19,978 nt of DNA from an uncultured Oscillospiraceae bacterium (GTDB lineage Bacteria; Bacillota; Clostridia; Oscillospirales; Ruminococcaceae), in assembly GCA_902490585.1 (NCBI GenBank), contig CABUEI010000037.1, positions 1 through 19,978 of the forward strand, given 5' to 3'. Made by a program: the position numbers and the translations under genes. Within the stretch, counting starts at the first letter, position 1, and each line of letters opens with the position of its first letter. A model generated the notes under the pieces. It had not been told where the DNA came from, searched no databases, and was given only the letters and a program-made list of their open reading frames with translations. Shown here one piece after another: positions 1 to 7,250 of the stretch.

Positions 1-141
1 TTTCTCATCAAAAATTATCAGCGGATTCTTGATCCGAACCCGCTGACGCAATTTTCTATTTTTTCCGTACCCCAACTATTGACAAAGAGCCAGAATTTAC
101 AGAGAAGAAAAAGCAGGTTTTGGGTATCTGACGATAGTATT

Positions 142-176
142 AAAACCGTATGGCGACTAAACGCTCATACGGTTTT
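142..176 (+). terminator. Rho-independent terminator, rightward
   Basis: An 11-base-pair stem (AAAACCGTATG at 142-152 with CATACGGTTTT at 166-176) and a 13-base loop. It ends in a run of five T on the plus strand. No rightward gene is visible upstream, so it either ends a transcript entering from outside the window or belongs to a non-coding element at the edge. The stem is also A-rich at its left foot, so it could work in both directions. Confidence 0.6.
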
Positions 177-203
177 TGCTGTATTTATTCGCATAAGAAC
201 ACA

Positions 204-232
204 AAACTCCCCGCCAACACGGCGGGGAGTTT
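204..232 (-). terminator. Terminator of the cellobiose phosphorylase gene
   Basis: A perfect 12-base-pair stem (204-215 with 221-232, core CTCCCCGCC / GGCGGGGAG) around the 5-base loop AACAC. Read on the minus strand the GC-rich stem is followed by TTTTG. It lies 27 bases beyond the stop codon of the leftward cellobiose phosphorylase gene, where an intrinsic terminator would be expected. Confidence 0.85.
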
Positions 233-258
233 GCACTTATTATATTACCTTGTAACCC

Positions 259-2760
259 TTAACCTAAAACAACCTCAACCTTGTGAGTGCCGTTTTCAAA
301 TACGGGGATAACGTTGCTGTCAACAGCCTTGCCGTCAACTGTAACGGACTTAACGCCGTGGCAAACGTGATCGGGGTTCTTTACAGTGATCTCGTAGGTT
401 GCGCCTCTGAACAGTCTTGAAGCTGTGAAGCCGTCCCACTCGTGAGGAATTGAGGGATCAATCTTCAGACCGTTGTATTCGGGCTTGATACCTAAGATGT
501 ACTGAGATACTGCAACGAAGTTCCAAGCGGCTGTACCTGTGAGCCAGCTGTTCTTAGCTTCGCCGTGACGCTTAGCGTCCTTACCTGCAATCATCTGAGC
601 GTATACATAAGGCTCTGTGCGGTGCAGATCGGAAATATCCTCTCTGAATGCGGGAGCAATCTTTGAATAATACTCGAATGCCTTGTCACCTCTGCCTACT
701 GCGGCTTCAGCACAGATTATCCAAGCGTTGTTGTGGCAGAAGATACCTGCGTTCTCTTTGTAACCGCCGGGATATGTGGATATCTCACCGTACTGGATGT
801 AGTAGTGTGTGAATGCGGGGTTGTTCAGAACAAGACCGTGCTTTGAGTTAAGATACTTGTCTACGCTGTCAAGAGTCTGAATGTCGTAGCCCTTATCCTT
901 GCCAAGACCTGCGAGAACGCACCAGCCCTGAGGTTCAATGAATATCTTGCCCTCTTCACACTCGTGTGAGCCGACCTTATTGCCGTAGTGGTCGTAAGCA
1001 CGGAGGAACCATTCGCCGTCATAACCGTATTCAATGGTGTTCTTTCTCATCTTTTCGATCTCAGCCTGAGCTTTTTCAGCTTCTGCTGTGTCGCCCTTCA
1101 GCTTGCACATTTCAACGTATTCGGGAGCTATTGCACAGAACATACCTGCGATCATTACAGATTCAGCAACGTTGCTGTAGTAAGGAGGTTCCTTGAACAT
1201 TTCCTTGTTGTTGTATGTCTGGAATGACTCACCGGGCTTGTCTGAGAAGCATGAGAGGTTAAGGCAGTCGTTCCAGTCTGCACGTCCGCTGAGCGGAAGT
1301 CCGTGAGGACCGACCTTCTTTACAACGTGGTAGAATGCTCTCTTCATGTGGTCGAGCATTGTGTCTGCAAGCTCTTCACGGTTCTCATAAGGAACCTTCT
1401 CGTCAAGGATAGAAACATCGCCTGTTTCCTTTATGTAAGCCGCAACCGCGAGGATCATCCACAGGGGGTCATCGTTGAAGTTGGAGCCAAGCTCATGGTT
1501 GCCCATCTTTGTAAGGGGCTGATACTGGTGGTAAGCACCGCCGTCCTCAAGCATTGTAGCGGCAAGGTCGATAAGTCTTTCTCTTGCTCTTGCAGGAATC
1601 TGGTGTACGAAGCCGAGTAAGTCCTGGTTGGAGTCACGGAAGCCCATACCTCTGCCGATGCCGCTCTCAAAGTAAGATGCGGAACGTGACATATTGAATG
1701 TAACCATGCACTGATACTGGTTCCAGATGTTTACCATTCTGTTGAGCTTTTCATCGGGAGAATTAACGCTGTACTGACCGAGCAGGCTGTTCCAGTGCTC
1801 CTTCAGCTCAGCGAGGAGCTTGTCAGCCTTTTCGGCTGTATCGCACATAGCCATCATAGCCTGAGCCTTGGCCTTGTTTACGATGTTCTTCTTTCTGTCG
1901 CCGCTTGTTATAATTGTGCTGTTCTCATCAAGGTCGGGAGCGAACTTTTCTTCAAACTTGTTCTCAACATAGCCCAGGCAGAATACAAGATCCTTGCTTT
2001 CGCCGGGCTGGAGCTTGATTTCGATATAGTGTGAAGCAACAGGTGACCAACCGTCTGCAACAGACATATTGGGTGCGCCTGCGAATACTGTCTGAGGAGC
2101 GTCAAAGCCGTTGTATAAGCCGAGGAAGCTCTCTCTGTCGGTATCGTAACCGTTGATAGGTGCATTTACAGAGTAGAATGCGTAGTGGTCACGTCTTTCC
2201 TTGTATTCGGTCTTGTGGTAGATAACAGAGCCGTCAATTTCAACTTCGCCTGTGTTGAAGTTTCTCTGGAAGTTTGTTGTATCGTCGTTTGCATCCCAGA
2301 GGCACCATTCAAGGAAGCTGAACAGCTTTAAGTTCTTTTCCTTATCGCTGTCGTTTTTGATTGTAACCTTCTGGATTTCTCCGTTGAAGTTCTGGGGAAC
2401 GAAGAATGTAACTGTGGCTGTAACGCCGTTTGATGAGCCTTTTATGATTGTGTAGCCCATACCGTGACGGCACTCGTAGCTGTCAAGCGTTGTCTTAACG
2501 GGCGACCAGCCGGGGTTCCATACATGACCGCCGTCGTTTATGTAGAAGTAACGTCCGCCCATATCAACGGGAACATTGTTATAGCGGTAACGTGTAATTC
2601 TTCTCAGTCTTGCGTCCTTGTAGAAGCAGTAACCGCCTGCTGTGTTAGAGATCAGCGAGAAAAAGCCCTGTGTGCCGAGATAGTTTATCCACGGATAAGG
2701 GGTCTTGGGAGATGTAATGACATACTCTCTGTTCTTATCGTCAAAATAACCGAATTTCAT
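259..2760 (-). CDS. cbp: Cellobiose phosphorylase (GH94)
   Basis: Cytoplasmic enzyme that splits cellobiose with inorganic phosphate into alpha-glucose 1-phosphate and glucose, saving one ATP compared with hydrolysis. The 833 residues match the usual length of about 810-830; cellodextrin phosphorylases are much longer. The N-terminal beta-sandwich region carries stretches I recognise from clostridial cellobiose phosphorylases (TPYPWINYLGT at 20-30, GRYFYINDGG at 69-78, GWSPVK at 84-89). The catalytic alpha/alpha barrel has GMGFRDSNQD at 371-380 and RADWNDCLNL at 493-502, which holds the general-acid Asp region. The C-terminal part has KRHGEAKNSW and a final beta domain. The start is fixed by AGGAGG at 2766-2771, five bases before the ATG. 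It is monocistronic, with its own promoter and terminator, and divergent from an AraC regulator that may control it (inference). Chitobiose or laminaribiose phosphorylase is unlikely given the near family-wide identity of these blocks. Confidence 0.95.
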   Translation of the reverse strand: MKFGYFDDKNREYVITSPKTPYPWINYLGTQGFFSLISNTAGGYCFYKDARLRRITRYRYNNVPVDMGGRYFYINDGGHVWNPGWSPVKTTLDSYECRHGMGYTIIKGSSNGVTATVTFFVPQNFNGEIQKVTIKNDSDKEKNLKLFSFLEWCLWDANDDTTNFQRNFNTGEVEIDGSVIYHKTEYKERRDHYAFYSVNAPINGYDTDRESFLGLYNGFDAPQTVFAGAPNMSVADGWSPVASHYIEIKLQPGESKDLVFCLGYVENKFEEKFAPDLDENSTIITSGDRKKNIVNKAKAQAMMAMCDTAEKADKLLAELKEHWNSLLGQYSVNSPDEKLNRMVNIWNQYQCMVTFNMSRSASYFESGIGRGMGFRDSNQDLLGFVHQIPARARERLIDLAATMLEDGGAYHQYQPLTKMGNHELGSNFNDDPLWMILAVAAYIKETGDVSILDEKVPYENREELADTMLDHMKRAFYHVVKKVGPHGLPLSGRADWNDCLNLSCFSDKPGESFQTYNNKEMFKEPPYYSNVAESVMIAGMFCAIAPEYVEMCKLKGDTAEAEKAQAEIEKMRKNTIEYGYDGEWFLRAYDHYGNKVGSHECEEGKIFIEPQGWCVLAGLGKDKGYDIQTLDSVDKYLNSKHGLVLNNPAFTHYYIQYGEISTYPGGYKENAGIFCHNNAWIICAEAAVGRGDKAFEYYSKIAPAFREDISDLHRTEPYVYAQMIAGKDAKRHGEAKNSWLTGTAAWNFVAVSQYILGIKPEYNGLKIDPSIPHEWDGFTASRLFRGATYEITVKNPDHVCHGVKSVTVDGKAVDSNVIPVFENGTHKVEVVLG

Positions 2761-2826
2761 AGAATCCTCCTAATGTTTTTGTTCCTGTAGCGAAAAAATT
2801 ACAACGTTACAGAAACGTCTATGCTA

Positions 2827-2855
2827 ATTATATCTTAAATGAATTTTTTTAGCAA
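2827..2855 (-). promoter_or_regulatory. Sigma-A promoter of cellobiose phosphorylase gene
   Basis: Read on the minus strand: -35 TTGCTA (2850-2855), 17-base spacer, -10 TATAAT (2827-2832). The -10 is a perfect consensus and the -35 matches at four of six positions. Transcription would start near 2820, giving a leader of about 60 bases. Confidence 0.7.
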
Positions 2856-2985
2856 GGGCTGTAATCGTTTTTAAAATAAAAATTTTTGTGAAAAGCAAAA
2901 ATCCGCAATCTGCACAAAAAAACACGCTGTGTTAGTGCAATGTGACGATTAGTTGAACTATATTGATATTTGGTTTTCGGCTTAC

Positions 2986-3014
2986 TTTACAATATGGCGG
3001 AAAAATGATATAAT
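2986..3014 (+). promoter_or_regulatory. Sigma-A promoter of AraC regulator and transporter
   Basis: -35 TTTACA (2986-2991), 17-base spacer, -10 TATAAT (3009-3014). Transcription would start near 3021 and leave a leader of about 85 bases before the regulator's ATG. The next gene starts one base after the regulator ends, so this promoter should serve both. Confidence 0.75.
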
Positions 3015-3105
3015 TATTGTATTATCGGGACGATTTTAATGATTATTTTAACTTTGCTCCGATCAGTAATATGACGATTTTGACAACTGAGCCAAAGGAC
3101 ACAAT

Positions 3106-3960
3106 ATGAAATACATAGAATACCGTGAAAAGCGTGAGCACGGCACAAGGGAATTTCCTTATGCCTGCTACAGAGTGACAGAGAATTTTCCCCGTTATAA
3201 TATGATACCGCACTGGCATAACGAGTGCGAGATTATCTATGTCATGAGCGGATATTTCGAGCTTTTTCTTGACGGTCATACACACAGGATAGACGCAGGC
3301 TGCTGTTCGCTGATAATAGGCGGAAGTATGCACGGCGGTACGCCGAAAGACAACTGCAGATATGACTGCCTTGTATTTGATATGGCGGCACTGCTCAAAT
3401 CAAGCCAGATATGTGCCATTCATCTGCAACCGATAATCAACCATGAAAAGCGGCTGATAACATTTTTCCCTGCAAACAGCGAGCCTGCAAGGGACGCTAG
3501 GGCAGTGATAGACGCAATGCTTGAAAAAGAACCCGGTTATGAATTTACCGTGCCCGGAAGGCTTTTGTGTATGCTCGGTCACATTGTGGCAAGGGAAGAG
3601 CATTATCAGAGTGGCGAAACGGCGGCAAGCGATATCAAGAAAGTGCGCCGTTTCAAGAATGTCATAAGCTACATTGAGCAGAATTACCGCAAGAACATAA
3701 CGCTTGAGGAACTTGCGAACGAGTGCGGAATGAACCGGAATTATTTCTGCCGTGCGTTCAAGGAATATACGGGCAAGACACCTGTTGAATATCTCAATTA
3801 TTTCCGTATCGAATCTGCCTGTGAACTTATCGCAAGTACCGATGAGAAGCTGATAGATATTGCGATGAAGTGCGGATTCAACGATTACAGCTATTTTATA
3901 AAGGTGTTCAAGAGTATGAAGGGCGTAACACCGAGAGATTATTGCAGGAGAAGCTTCTGA
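3106..3960 (+). CDS. AraC-family transcriptional regulator with cupin sensor
   Basis: DNA-binding regulator of 284 residues, the normal size for a cupin-plus-HTH AraC protein. Residues about 33-85 form a cupin-like effector domain (IPHWHNECE at 34-42, followed by the MSGYFELFLDG strand pair). The last 100 residues carry two helix-turn-helix motifs: ITLEELANECGMNRNYFCRAF, then LIDIAMKCGFNDYSYFIKVFK, ending in the family signature GVTPRDYCR. The start is supported by AAAGGA upstream of the ATG. The gene is divergent from cellobiose phosphorylase and nearly overlaps a downstream EamA transporter. Proteins of this layout usually sense sugars, so control of the phosphorylase gene, the transporter or both is a reasonable inference; the ligand cannot be read from sequence. 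Confidence 0.9.
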   Translation: MKYIEYREKREHGTREFPYACYRVTENFPRYNMIPHWHNECEIIYVMSGYFELFLDGHTHRIDAGCCSLIIGGSMHGGTPKDNCRYDCLVFDMAALLKSSQICAIHLQPIINHEKRLITFFPANSEPARDARAVIDAMLEKEPGYEFTVPGRLLCMLGHIVAREEHYQSGETAASDIKKVRRFKNVISYIEQNYRKNITLEELANECGMNRNYFCRAFKEYTGKTPVEYLNYFRIESACELIASTDEKLIDIAMKCGFNDYSYFIKVFKSMKGVTPRDYCRRSF

Positions 3961-3961
3961 T

Positions 3962-4819
3962 ATGATGTACATATTTATAGCACTGTTATCCGCTTTGTTT
4001 GCGGCGATAACAACTATACTCTGTAAATGCGGACTGCGTGACGCTGACTCCGATGCGGCAACGGCACTGCGTACTACTATAGTGCTTGTGCTGTCGATAG
4101 TAGTAATATGGATAACAGGCGAGTGGCGTGATTTGCCGAATGTTACGGGAATGACGCTGTTGTTTCTGATACTTTCGGGCTGTGCAACGGGAGGCTCGTG
4201 GCTGTGCTATTTCAAGGCATTGAAAATGGGCGATGTAAACAAGGTAGCGCCTATAGATAAATTTTCAACCGTTCTTGCTATGCTGATGTCGTTCATTTTC
4301 CTGGGCGAACAGCTGACGATGTATAAAATCATTGCAATGGTACTTATCGGTGCGGGTACGCTGATGATGAGCATACATACGGGTAAAAGCGGAACAAAGG
4401 CGGGCAGGTGGATGATATTCGCCTGGATGTCCGCAATATTCGCCGCACTGACCTCGATTCTTGCAAAGATAGGCGTTGAGAATGTAAACTCGAACCTCGG
4501 CACCACCATAAGAACGGCTGTCGTGCTTGTTATGGCGTGGATAGTCGTAGCGGCAAAGGGCAAGAAGAACGTATTCTCCGGACTCGGCGGCAAGGCATTT
4601 GTTTTTATCGCACTCAGCGCCGTATCTACTGCGGCATCGTGGCTGTGCTACTATTACGCGCTGAAAATCGGTGATGCATCGGTAGTTGTTCCGATAGACA
4701 AGCTGAGCATACTGGCTGTGGTACTGTTCTCAAGAGTATTCCTCAAGGAAAAGCTTACGGCAATGTCGTCCGCAGGACTTGTACTTCTCGTTGTGGGTAC
4801 GGTGTTCACGATACTTTGA
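3962..4819 (+). CDS. EamA/DMT-family membrane transporter
   Basis: Inner-membrane transporter of 285 residues with about ten hydrophobic helices, the classic two-EamA-domain layout. The two halves are plainly related: the first has SWLCYFKALKMGD then VAPIDKFS and FLGEQLT, the second has SWLCYYYALKIGD then VVPIDKLS and FLKEKLT. This shows the internal duplication typical of the drug/metabolite superfamily. Substrates in this family range from amino acids and nucleosides to drugs, so none can be assigned. The start lies one base after the stop of the AraC gene; a second ATG follows at once (3965), so the start is uncertain by one codon. The pair is probably translationally coupled and shares one promoter. 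A strong terminator follows 17 bases after the stop. Confidence 0.88.
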   Translation: MMYIFIALLSALFAAITTILCKCGLRDADSDAATALRTTIVLVLSIVVIWITGEWRDLPNVTGMTLLFLILSGCATGGSWLCYFKALKMGDVNKVAPIDKFSTVLAMLMSFIFLGEQLTMYKIIAMVLIGAGTLMMSIHTGKSGTKAGRWMIFAWMSAIFAALTSILAKIGVENVNSNLGTTIRTAVVLVMAWIVVAAKGKKNVFSGLGGKAFVFIALSAVSTAASWLCYYYALKIGDASVVVPIDKLSILAVVLFSRVFLKEKLTAMSSAGLVLLVVGTVFTIL

Positions 4820-4836
4820 TTACAAAGAATATGCAG

Positions 4837-4869
4837 AAAAGCGGAGCGTGGGTTTCACGTTCCGCTTTT
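4837..4869. terminator. Bidirectional terminator between convergent units
   Basis: A 14-base-pair stem (AAAAGCGGAGCGTG at 4837-4850, CACGTTCCGCTTTT at 4856-4869, one G-T pair) with a 5-base loop, running into TTTTT on the plus strand. The left foot AAAA gives TTTT on the minus strand, so it can end both the transporter transcript and the leftward YbaK-ended operon. Positions 4871-5014 hold no gene I can support. Confidence 0.85.
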
Positions 4870-5014
4870 TATGTTGCTTTTTATAAGGAATAGCCGTGCT
4901 TTGTCTTTTAGTGATTTTTGGTTTGCGAAAAGCGTTAAGAGCGTGCGTAAGCATTCGCCGATAACGCAGGTTATGCAAGCCGCAAACTGTCAGAACGGCG
5001 AACTGCCTGTGTCA

Positions 5015-5485
5015 TCATGACACTGCCTTGGTGACATCTACCCACTTCTCATATCCCGAATATTTTTCAAGCTCAGGGATAGTAAGCTCAATAGCACTGT
5101 TTGAACTTCCGCAGGCAGGGAATACCGTTTCGTACTGTTTCAGCGATTCGTCAAGATAAACAGTTACGCCGTCGTTCAGTCCGAAAGGGCATACGCCGCC
5201 GACTGCGTGACCGATAAGCTCTTCTGCCTGGTCTGCGGTCAGCATTTTCGCCTTTGCACCGAATGTGTGGCGGTACTTTGCGTTGTCGATCTTTACATCG
5301 CCTGCCGTTACGACAAGTATCGGGCTGTCATTCAGCATAAACGATAAGGTTTTGGCTATTCTGCAAGGTTTGGTGTTCAGTGCGTGAGCGGCAAGCTCGA
5401 CAGTCGCACTTGACTCGGACAGTTCGATTATTTTGTCCTCTATACCGTAAGCCTTGAAATATTCCTTTACTTTTTCAAGTGACAT
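5015..5485 (-). CDS. YbaK/EbsC-type aminoacyl-tRNA deacylase
   Basis: Cytoplasmic editing enzyme, 156 residues, a normal size for free-standing YbaK/ProX domains. Such proteins hydrolyse wrongly charged tRNA, for example Cys-tRNA(Pro) or Ala-tRNA(Pro). Visible family features are CRIAKTLSFM at 41-50, with the conserved catalytic-type lysine (K45), a buried strand ILVVTAGD, and the VGGVCPFG loop that corresponds to the GG-(I/V)-S-P-(I/L)-G motif of the family. Which misacylated tRNA it edits cannot be told. It is the last gene of a leftward cluster, 32 bases after the PH-like gene, with a weak ribosome binding site (AAAGAGA). There is no proline or tRNA-synthetase gene nearby, so its place here says little about function. 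Confidence 0.88.
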   Translation of the reverse strand: MSLEKVKEYFKAYGIEDKIIELSESSATVELAAHALNTKPCRIAKTLSFMLNDSPILVVTAGDVKIDNAKYRHTFGAKAKMLTADQAEELIGHAVGGVCPFGLNDGVTVYLDESLKQYETVFPACGSSNSAIELTIPELEKYSGYEKWVDVTKAVS

Positions 5486-5517
5486 TTCAGTTTCTCTTTT
5501 CTTGTGTTCTTTTTTCT

Positions 5518-5931
5518 TTAATTTTCTGCATAAGGGCGCAGTGTGTCCAGTAGCATATTAAGATTTGCGTACTGATTCGGAAATGCTCCGAAAGCCATTT
5601 TCGGCGCTATCTGTACGGTTGTCTTGTAATCCTTACCGTCCGTTATAAGCGTAAATTCAAGCTTGTACTGACCGATAAGGAGCTTCTTTATTTTAAGCCT
5701 CTTTATAGCGGTGAGCGGGCATGAGCCGCAGTTGCCGTCGCCTATAAAGTCATAGCGTATCATAAGCAGTCTGCCCTTGTCGGTAACGGCTAAATAACCG
5801 TATTCCATACCGCTTCCCATAAAGGATTTATCGCTGTATACGCAGTACACGGGGAACATTGCAACTTCATCGGGATACAGCACCTTTACAAGCTGTGCGT
5901 GCATATCCGCTTCATCATATTTCAGCTTCAT
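5518..5931 (-). CDS. Small PH-domain-like protein, function unknown
   Basis: 137 residues, no signal peptide and no membrane helix. I do not recognise a named family with certainty. The alternating strand pattern (GYLAVTDKGRLLMIRYDF, then KRLKIKKLLIGQYKLEFTLI, then DGKDYKTTVQI) followed by a C-terminal helix (NLNMLLDTLRPY) looks like a bacterial pleckstrin-homology-like fold: a seven-strand barrel capped by one helix. Two cysteines sit close together (GNCGSCP) in one loop. The ATG lies one base from the stop of the phenylacetate-CoA ligase gene, so the two are almost certainly cotranscribed and coupled. A ligand or partner role for the ligase is possible but not shown by the sequence. Confidence 0.7.
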   Translation of the reverse strand: MKLKYDEADMHAQLVKVLYPDEVAMFPVYCVYSDKSFMGSGMEYGYLAVTDKGRLLMIRYDFIGDGNCGSCPLTAIKRLKIKKLLIGQYKLEFTLITDGKDYKTTVQIAPKMAFGAFPNQYANLNMLLDTLRPYAEN

Positions 5932-5932
5932 A

Positions 5933-7234
5933 TTACTTGTTGCGAAGGTCGATTACACGCTTAGCCTTGCCCTCAAAACGCTCGATCGTTTTGGGTTCAA
6001 CAAGCGTAACCTTTGTATCAATACCGAGTACGGTTTTAAGGTTGTGGTGAATGTTCTTCTGTAAGTTCGACAGTGATTCAAGGCTCTCGAGTACGCTTCC
6101 GTCAACAAGCTCGCACTTTACTTCCAGTCTGTCACTGCTTCCCTCACGGGTAACAACGAGCTGATAGTGAGGAGCAATCTGGGGTATGGTCATGATAACG
6201 CTTTCAATCTGTGATGGGAATACATTTACACCTCTGATTTTAAGCATATCGTCGCTTCTGCCGGAGGGCTTGCTCATACGGGCGTGAGTTCTTCCGCACT
6301 CGCACTTTTCGTATGTGATAGAAGTGATATCCTTTGTACGATAACGCAGAACAGGCAGAGCCTCTTTTGAAAGAGTGGTGATAACAAGTTCGCCCTTTGA
6401 ACCTTCGGGGAGAACCTCGCCTGTTTCGGGATTGATGATCTCGGGGAGGAAGTGATCCTCGTTGAAGTGCATACCGCAACGCAGTGAACATTCACCTGAT
6501 ACACCCGGTCCCATAAGCTCGCTCATGCCGTAGTTGTCGGTAGCAAGCAGGTGCAGATAATCCTCAATCTGAGCTCTCATTTCGGGGGTACAACCCTCAG
6601 AGCCGAACAGGCCTAAACGCAGTTTCAGTTCATCTCTCCTGATGCCCATTTCCTCGGCAACTTCGCCTATTCTAAGCGCATAAGACGGCGTTGCTACAAG
6701 TGCTGTAGTGCCGAAGTCCTTCATCAGCATGACCTGCTTTTCGGTGTTGCCCGATGAGCAGGGAACAACGGTAGCACCTATCTTTTCAAGTCCGTAGTGC
6801 AGACCGAGCGCACCCGTGAAAAGTCCGTAGCCGAATGCAATCTGTACTATGTCTTCATCTGTAGCGCCTGCGGCTGTTACAAGTCTTGCTACGCAGTCAG
6901 ACCACATATCAAGGTCGTTCTTTGTGTAGCCTACAACGGTGGGCTTGCCGGTTGTACCAGATGAAGCGTGCAGACGTGTTACGTTTTTGAGCGGTGTTGC
7001 GAACATTCCGAAAGGATAATTGTCACGGAAATCCGCCTTTGTTGTATAGGGGATATACTGTATGTCTGACAGCGTTTTTATCTTCGAGCAGTCAAAGCCG
7101 ACTTCGTCGAATTTCCGCTTGTACAGCGGTACATTGTCATAACAGTATTTTGTTATGTGCTTCAGTTTTTCGAGCTGGAGCTTTTCGAGCTCGGCTCTCG
7201 GCATTGTTTCGATATCTTTCTGGAAAAAATTCAT
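5933..7234 (-). CDS. paaK: Phenylacetate-CoA ligase (PaaK-type)
   Basis: Adenylate-forming enzyme of 433 residues, the standard PaaK length, activating an aryl acid such as phenylacetate to its CoA thioester with ATP. The phosphate-binding loop SSGTTGKPT is at 91-99. Further conserved blocks are GLFGSEGCTPEMR, DNYGMSELMGPG and the hinge region YRTKDI, followed by the C-terminal lid (SDDMLKIRGVNVFPSQIES). No residue of the core motifs is missing. The start is supported by AAGAGGG about eight bases upstream, 16 bases after the GH43 stop. In fermentative anaerobes these ligases are often tied to aromatic amino acid or phenylpropanoid acid metabolism, or run as CoA-transfer energy steps. Its partner genes, such as an indolepyruvate oxidoreductase, are not in this window, so the true acid substrate is open. 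Confidence 0.92.
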   Translation of the reverse strand: MNFFQKDIETMPRAELEKLQLEKLKHITKYCYDNVPLYKRKFDEVGFDCSKIKTLSDIQYIPYTTKADFRDNYPFGMFATPLKNVTRLHASSGTTGKPTVVGYTKNDLDMWSDCVARLVTAAGATDEDIVQIAFGYGLFTGALGLHYGLEKIGATVVPCSSGNTEKQVMLMKDFGTTALVATPSYALRIGEVAEEMGIRRDELKLRLGLFGSEGCTPEMRAQIEDYLHLLATDNYGMSELMGPGVSGECSLRCGMHFNEDHFLPEIINPETGEVLPEGSKGELVITTLSKEALPVLRYRTKDITSITYEKCECGRTHARMSKPSGRSDDMLKIRGVNVFPSQIESVIMTIPQIAPHYQLVVTREGSSDRLEVKCELVDGSVLESLESLSNLQKNIHHNLKTVLGIDTKVTLVEPKTIERFEGKAKRVIDLRNK

Positions 7235-7250
7235 TTTATAACCCTCTTCT

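Larger units (their letters stand above)
1..258. other. Gene-free left edge with three hairpins
   Basis: I see no convincing gene here. Positions 18-46 form a hairpin (CAGCGGATTC pairing with GAACCCGCTG, one A-C mismatch, loop 29-35). On the minus strand it is followed by a T-rich run, so it could be the terminator of a leftward unit lying outside the window. Two stronger hairpins at 142-176 and 204-232 are listed separately. The stretch from about 48 to 130 has no start codon with a ribosome binding site. It gives the impression of a dispersed intergenic repeat, but that is an impression only and cannot be tested from this window. Confidence 0.4.
2761..3105. promoter_or_regulatory. Divergent intergenic control region
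   Basis: 345 bases without a gene, AT-rich, between the leftward cellobiose phosphorylase gene and the rightward AraC regulator. It holds one good sigma-A promoter in each direction, listed separately. Read leftward, a direct repeat TGTAA-CGT-TGTAA (plus coordinates 2799-2811) lies just downstream of the leftward -10 box, where a repressor could act. AraC-type proteins often bind direct repeats, but calling it an operator is a guess. I saw no riboswitch-like structure and no small ORF with a ribosome binding site. Confidence 0.55.

Noticed and set aside
3400..3972. Leftward open frame of 190 codons opposite the AraC gene
   Set aside because: The plus-strand frame encodes a complete AraC protein with both HTH motifs; the antisense frame shows no domain or ribosome binding site.
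4871..5014. Possible small gene or RNA between the shared terminator and the YbaK gene
   Set aside because: Only weak short inverted repeats are seen, no start codon with a ribosome binding site and no clear RNA fold; it is most simply the 3' leader of the leftward operon.
5000..5020. Palindrome GTGTCATCATGACAC overlapping the YbaK stop codon as a terminator
   Set aside because: The stem is only six base pairs and no T run follows on either strand; the strong hairpin at 4837-4869 is the better terminator.
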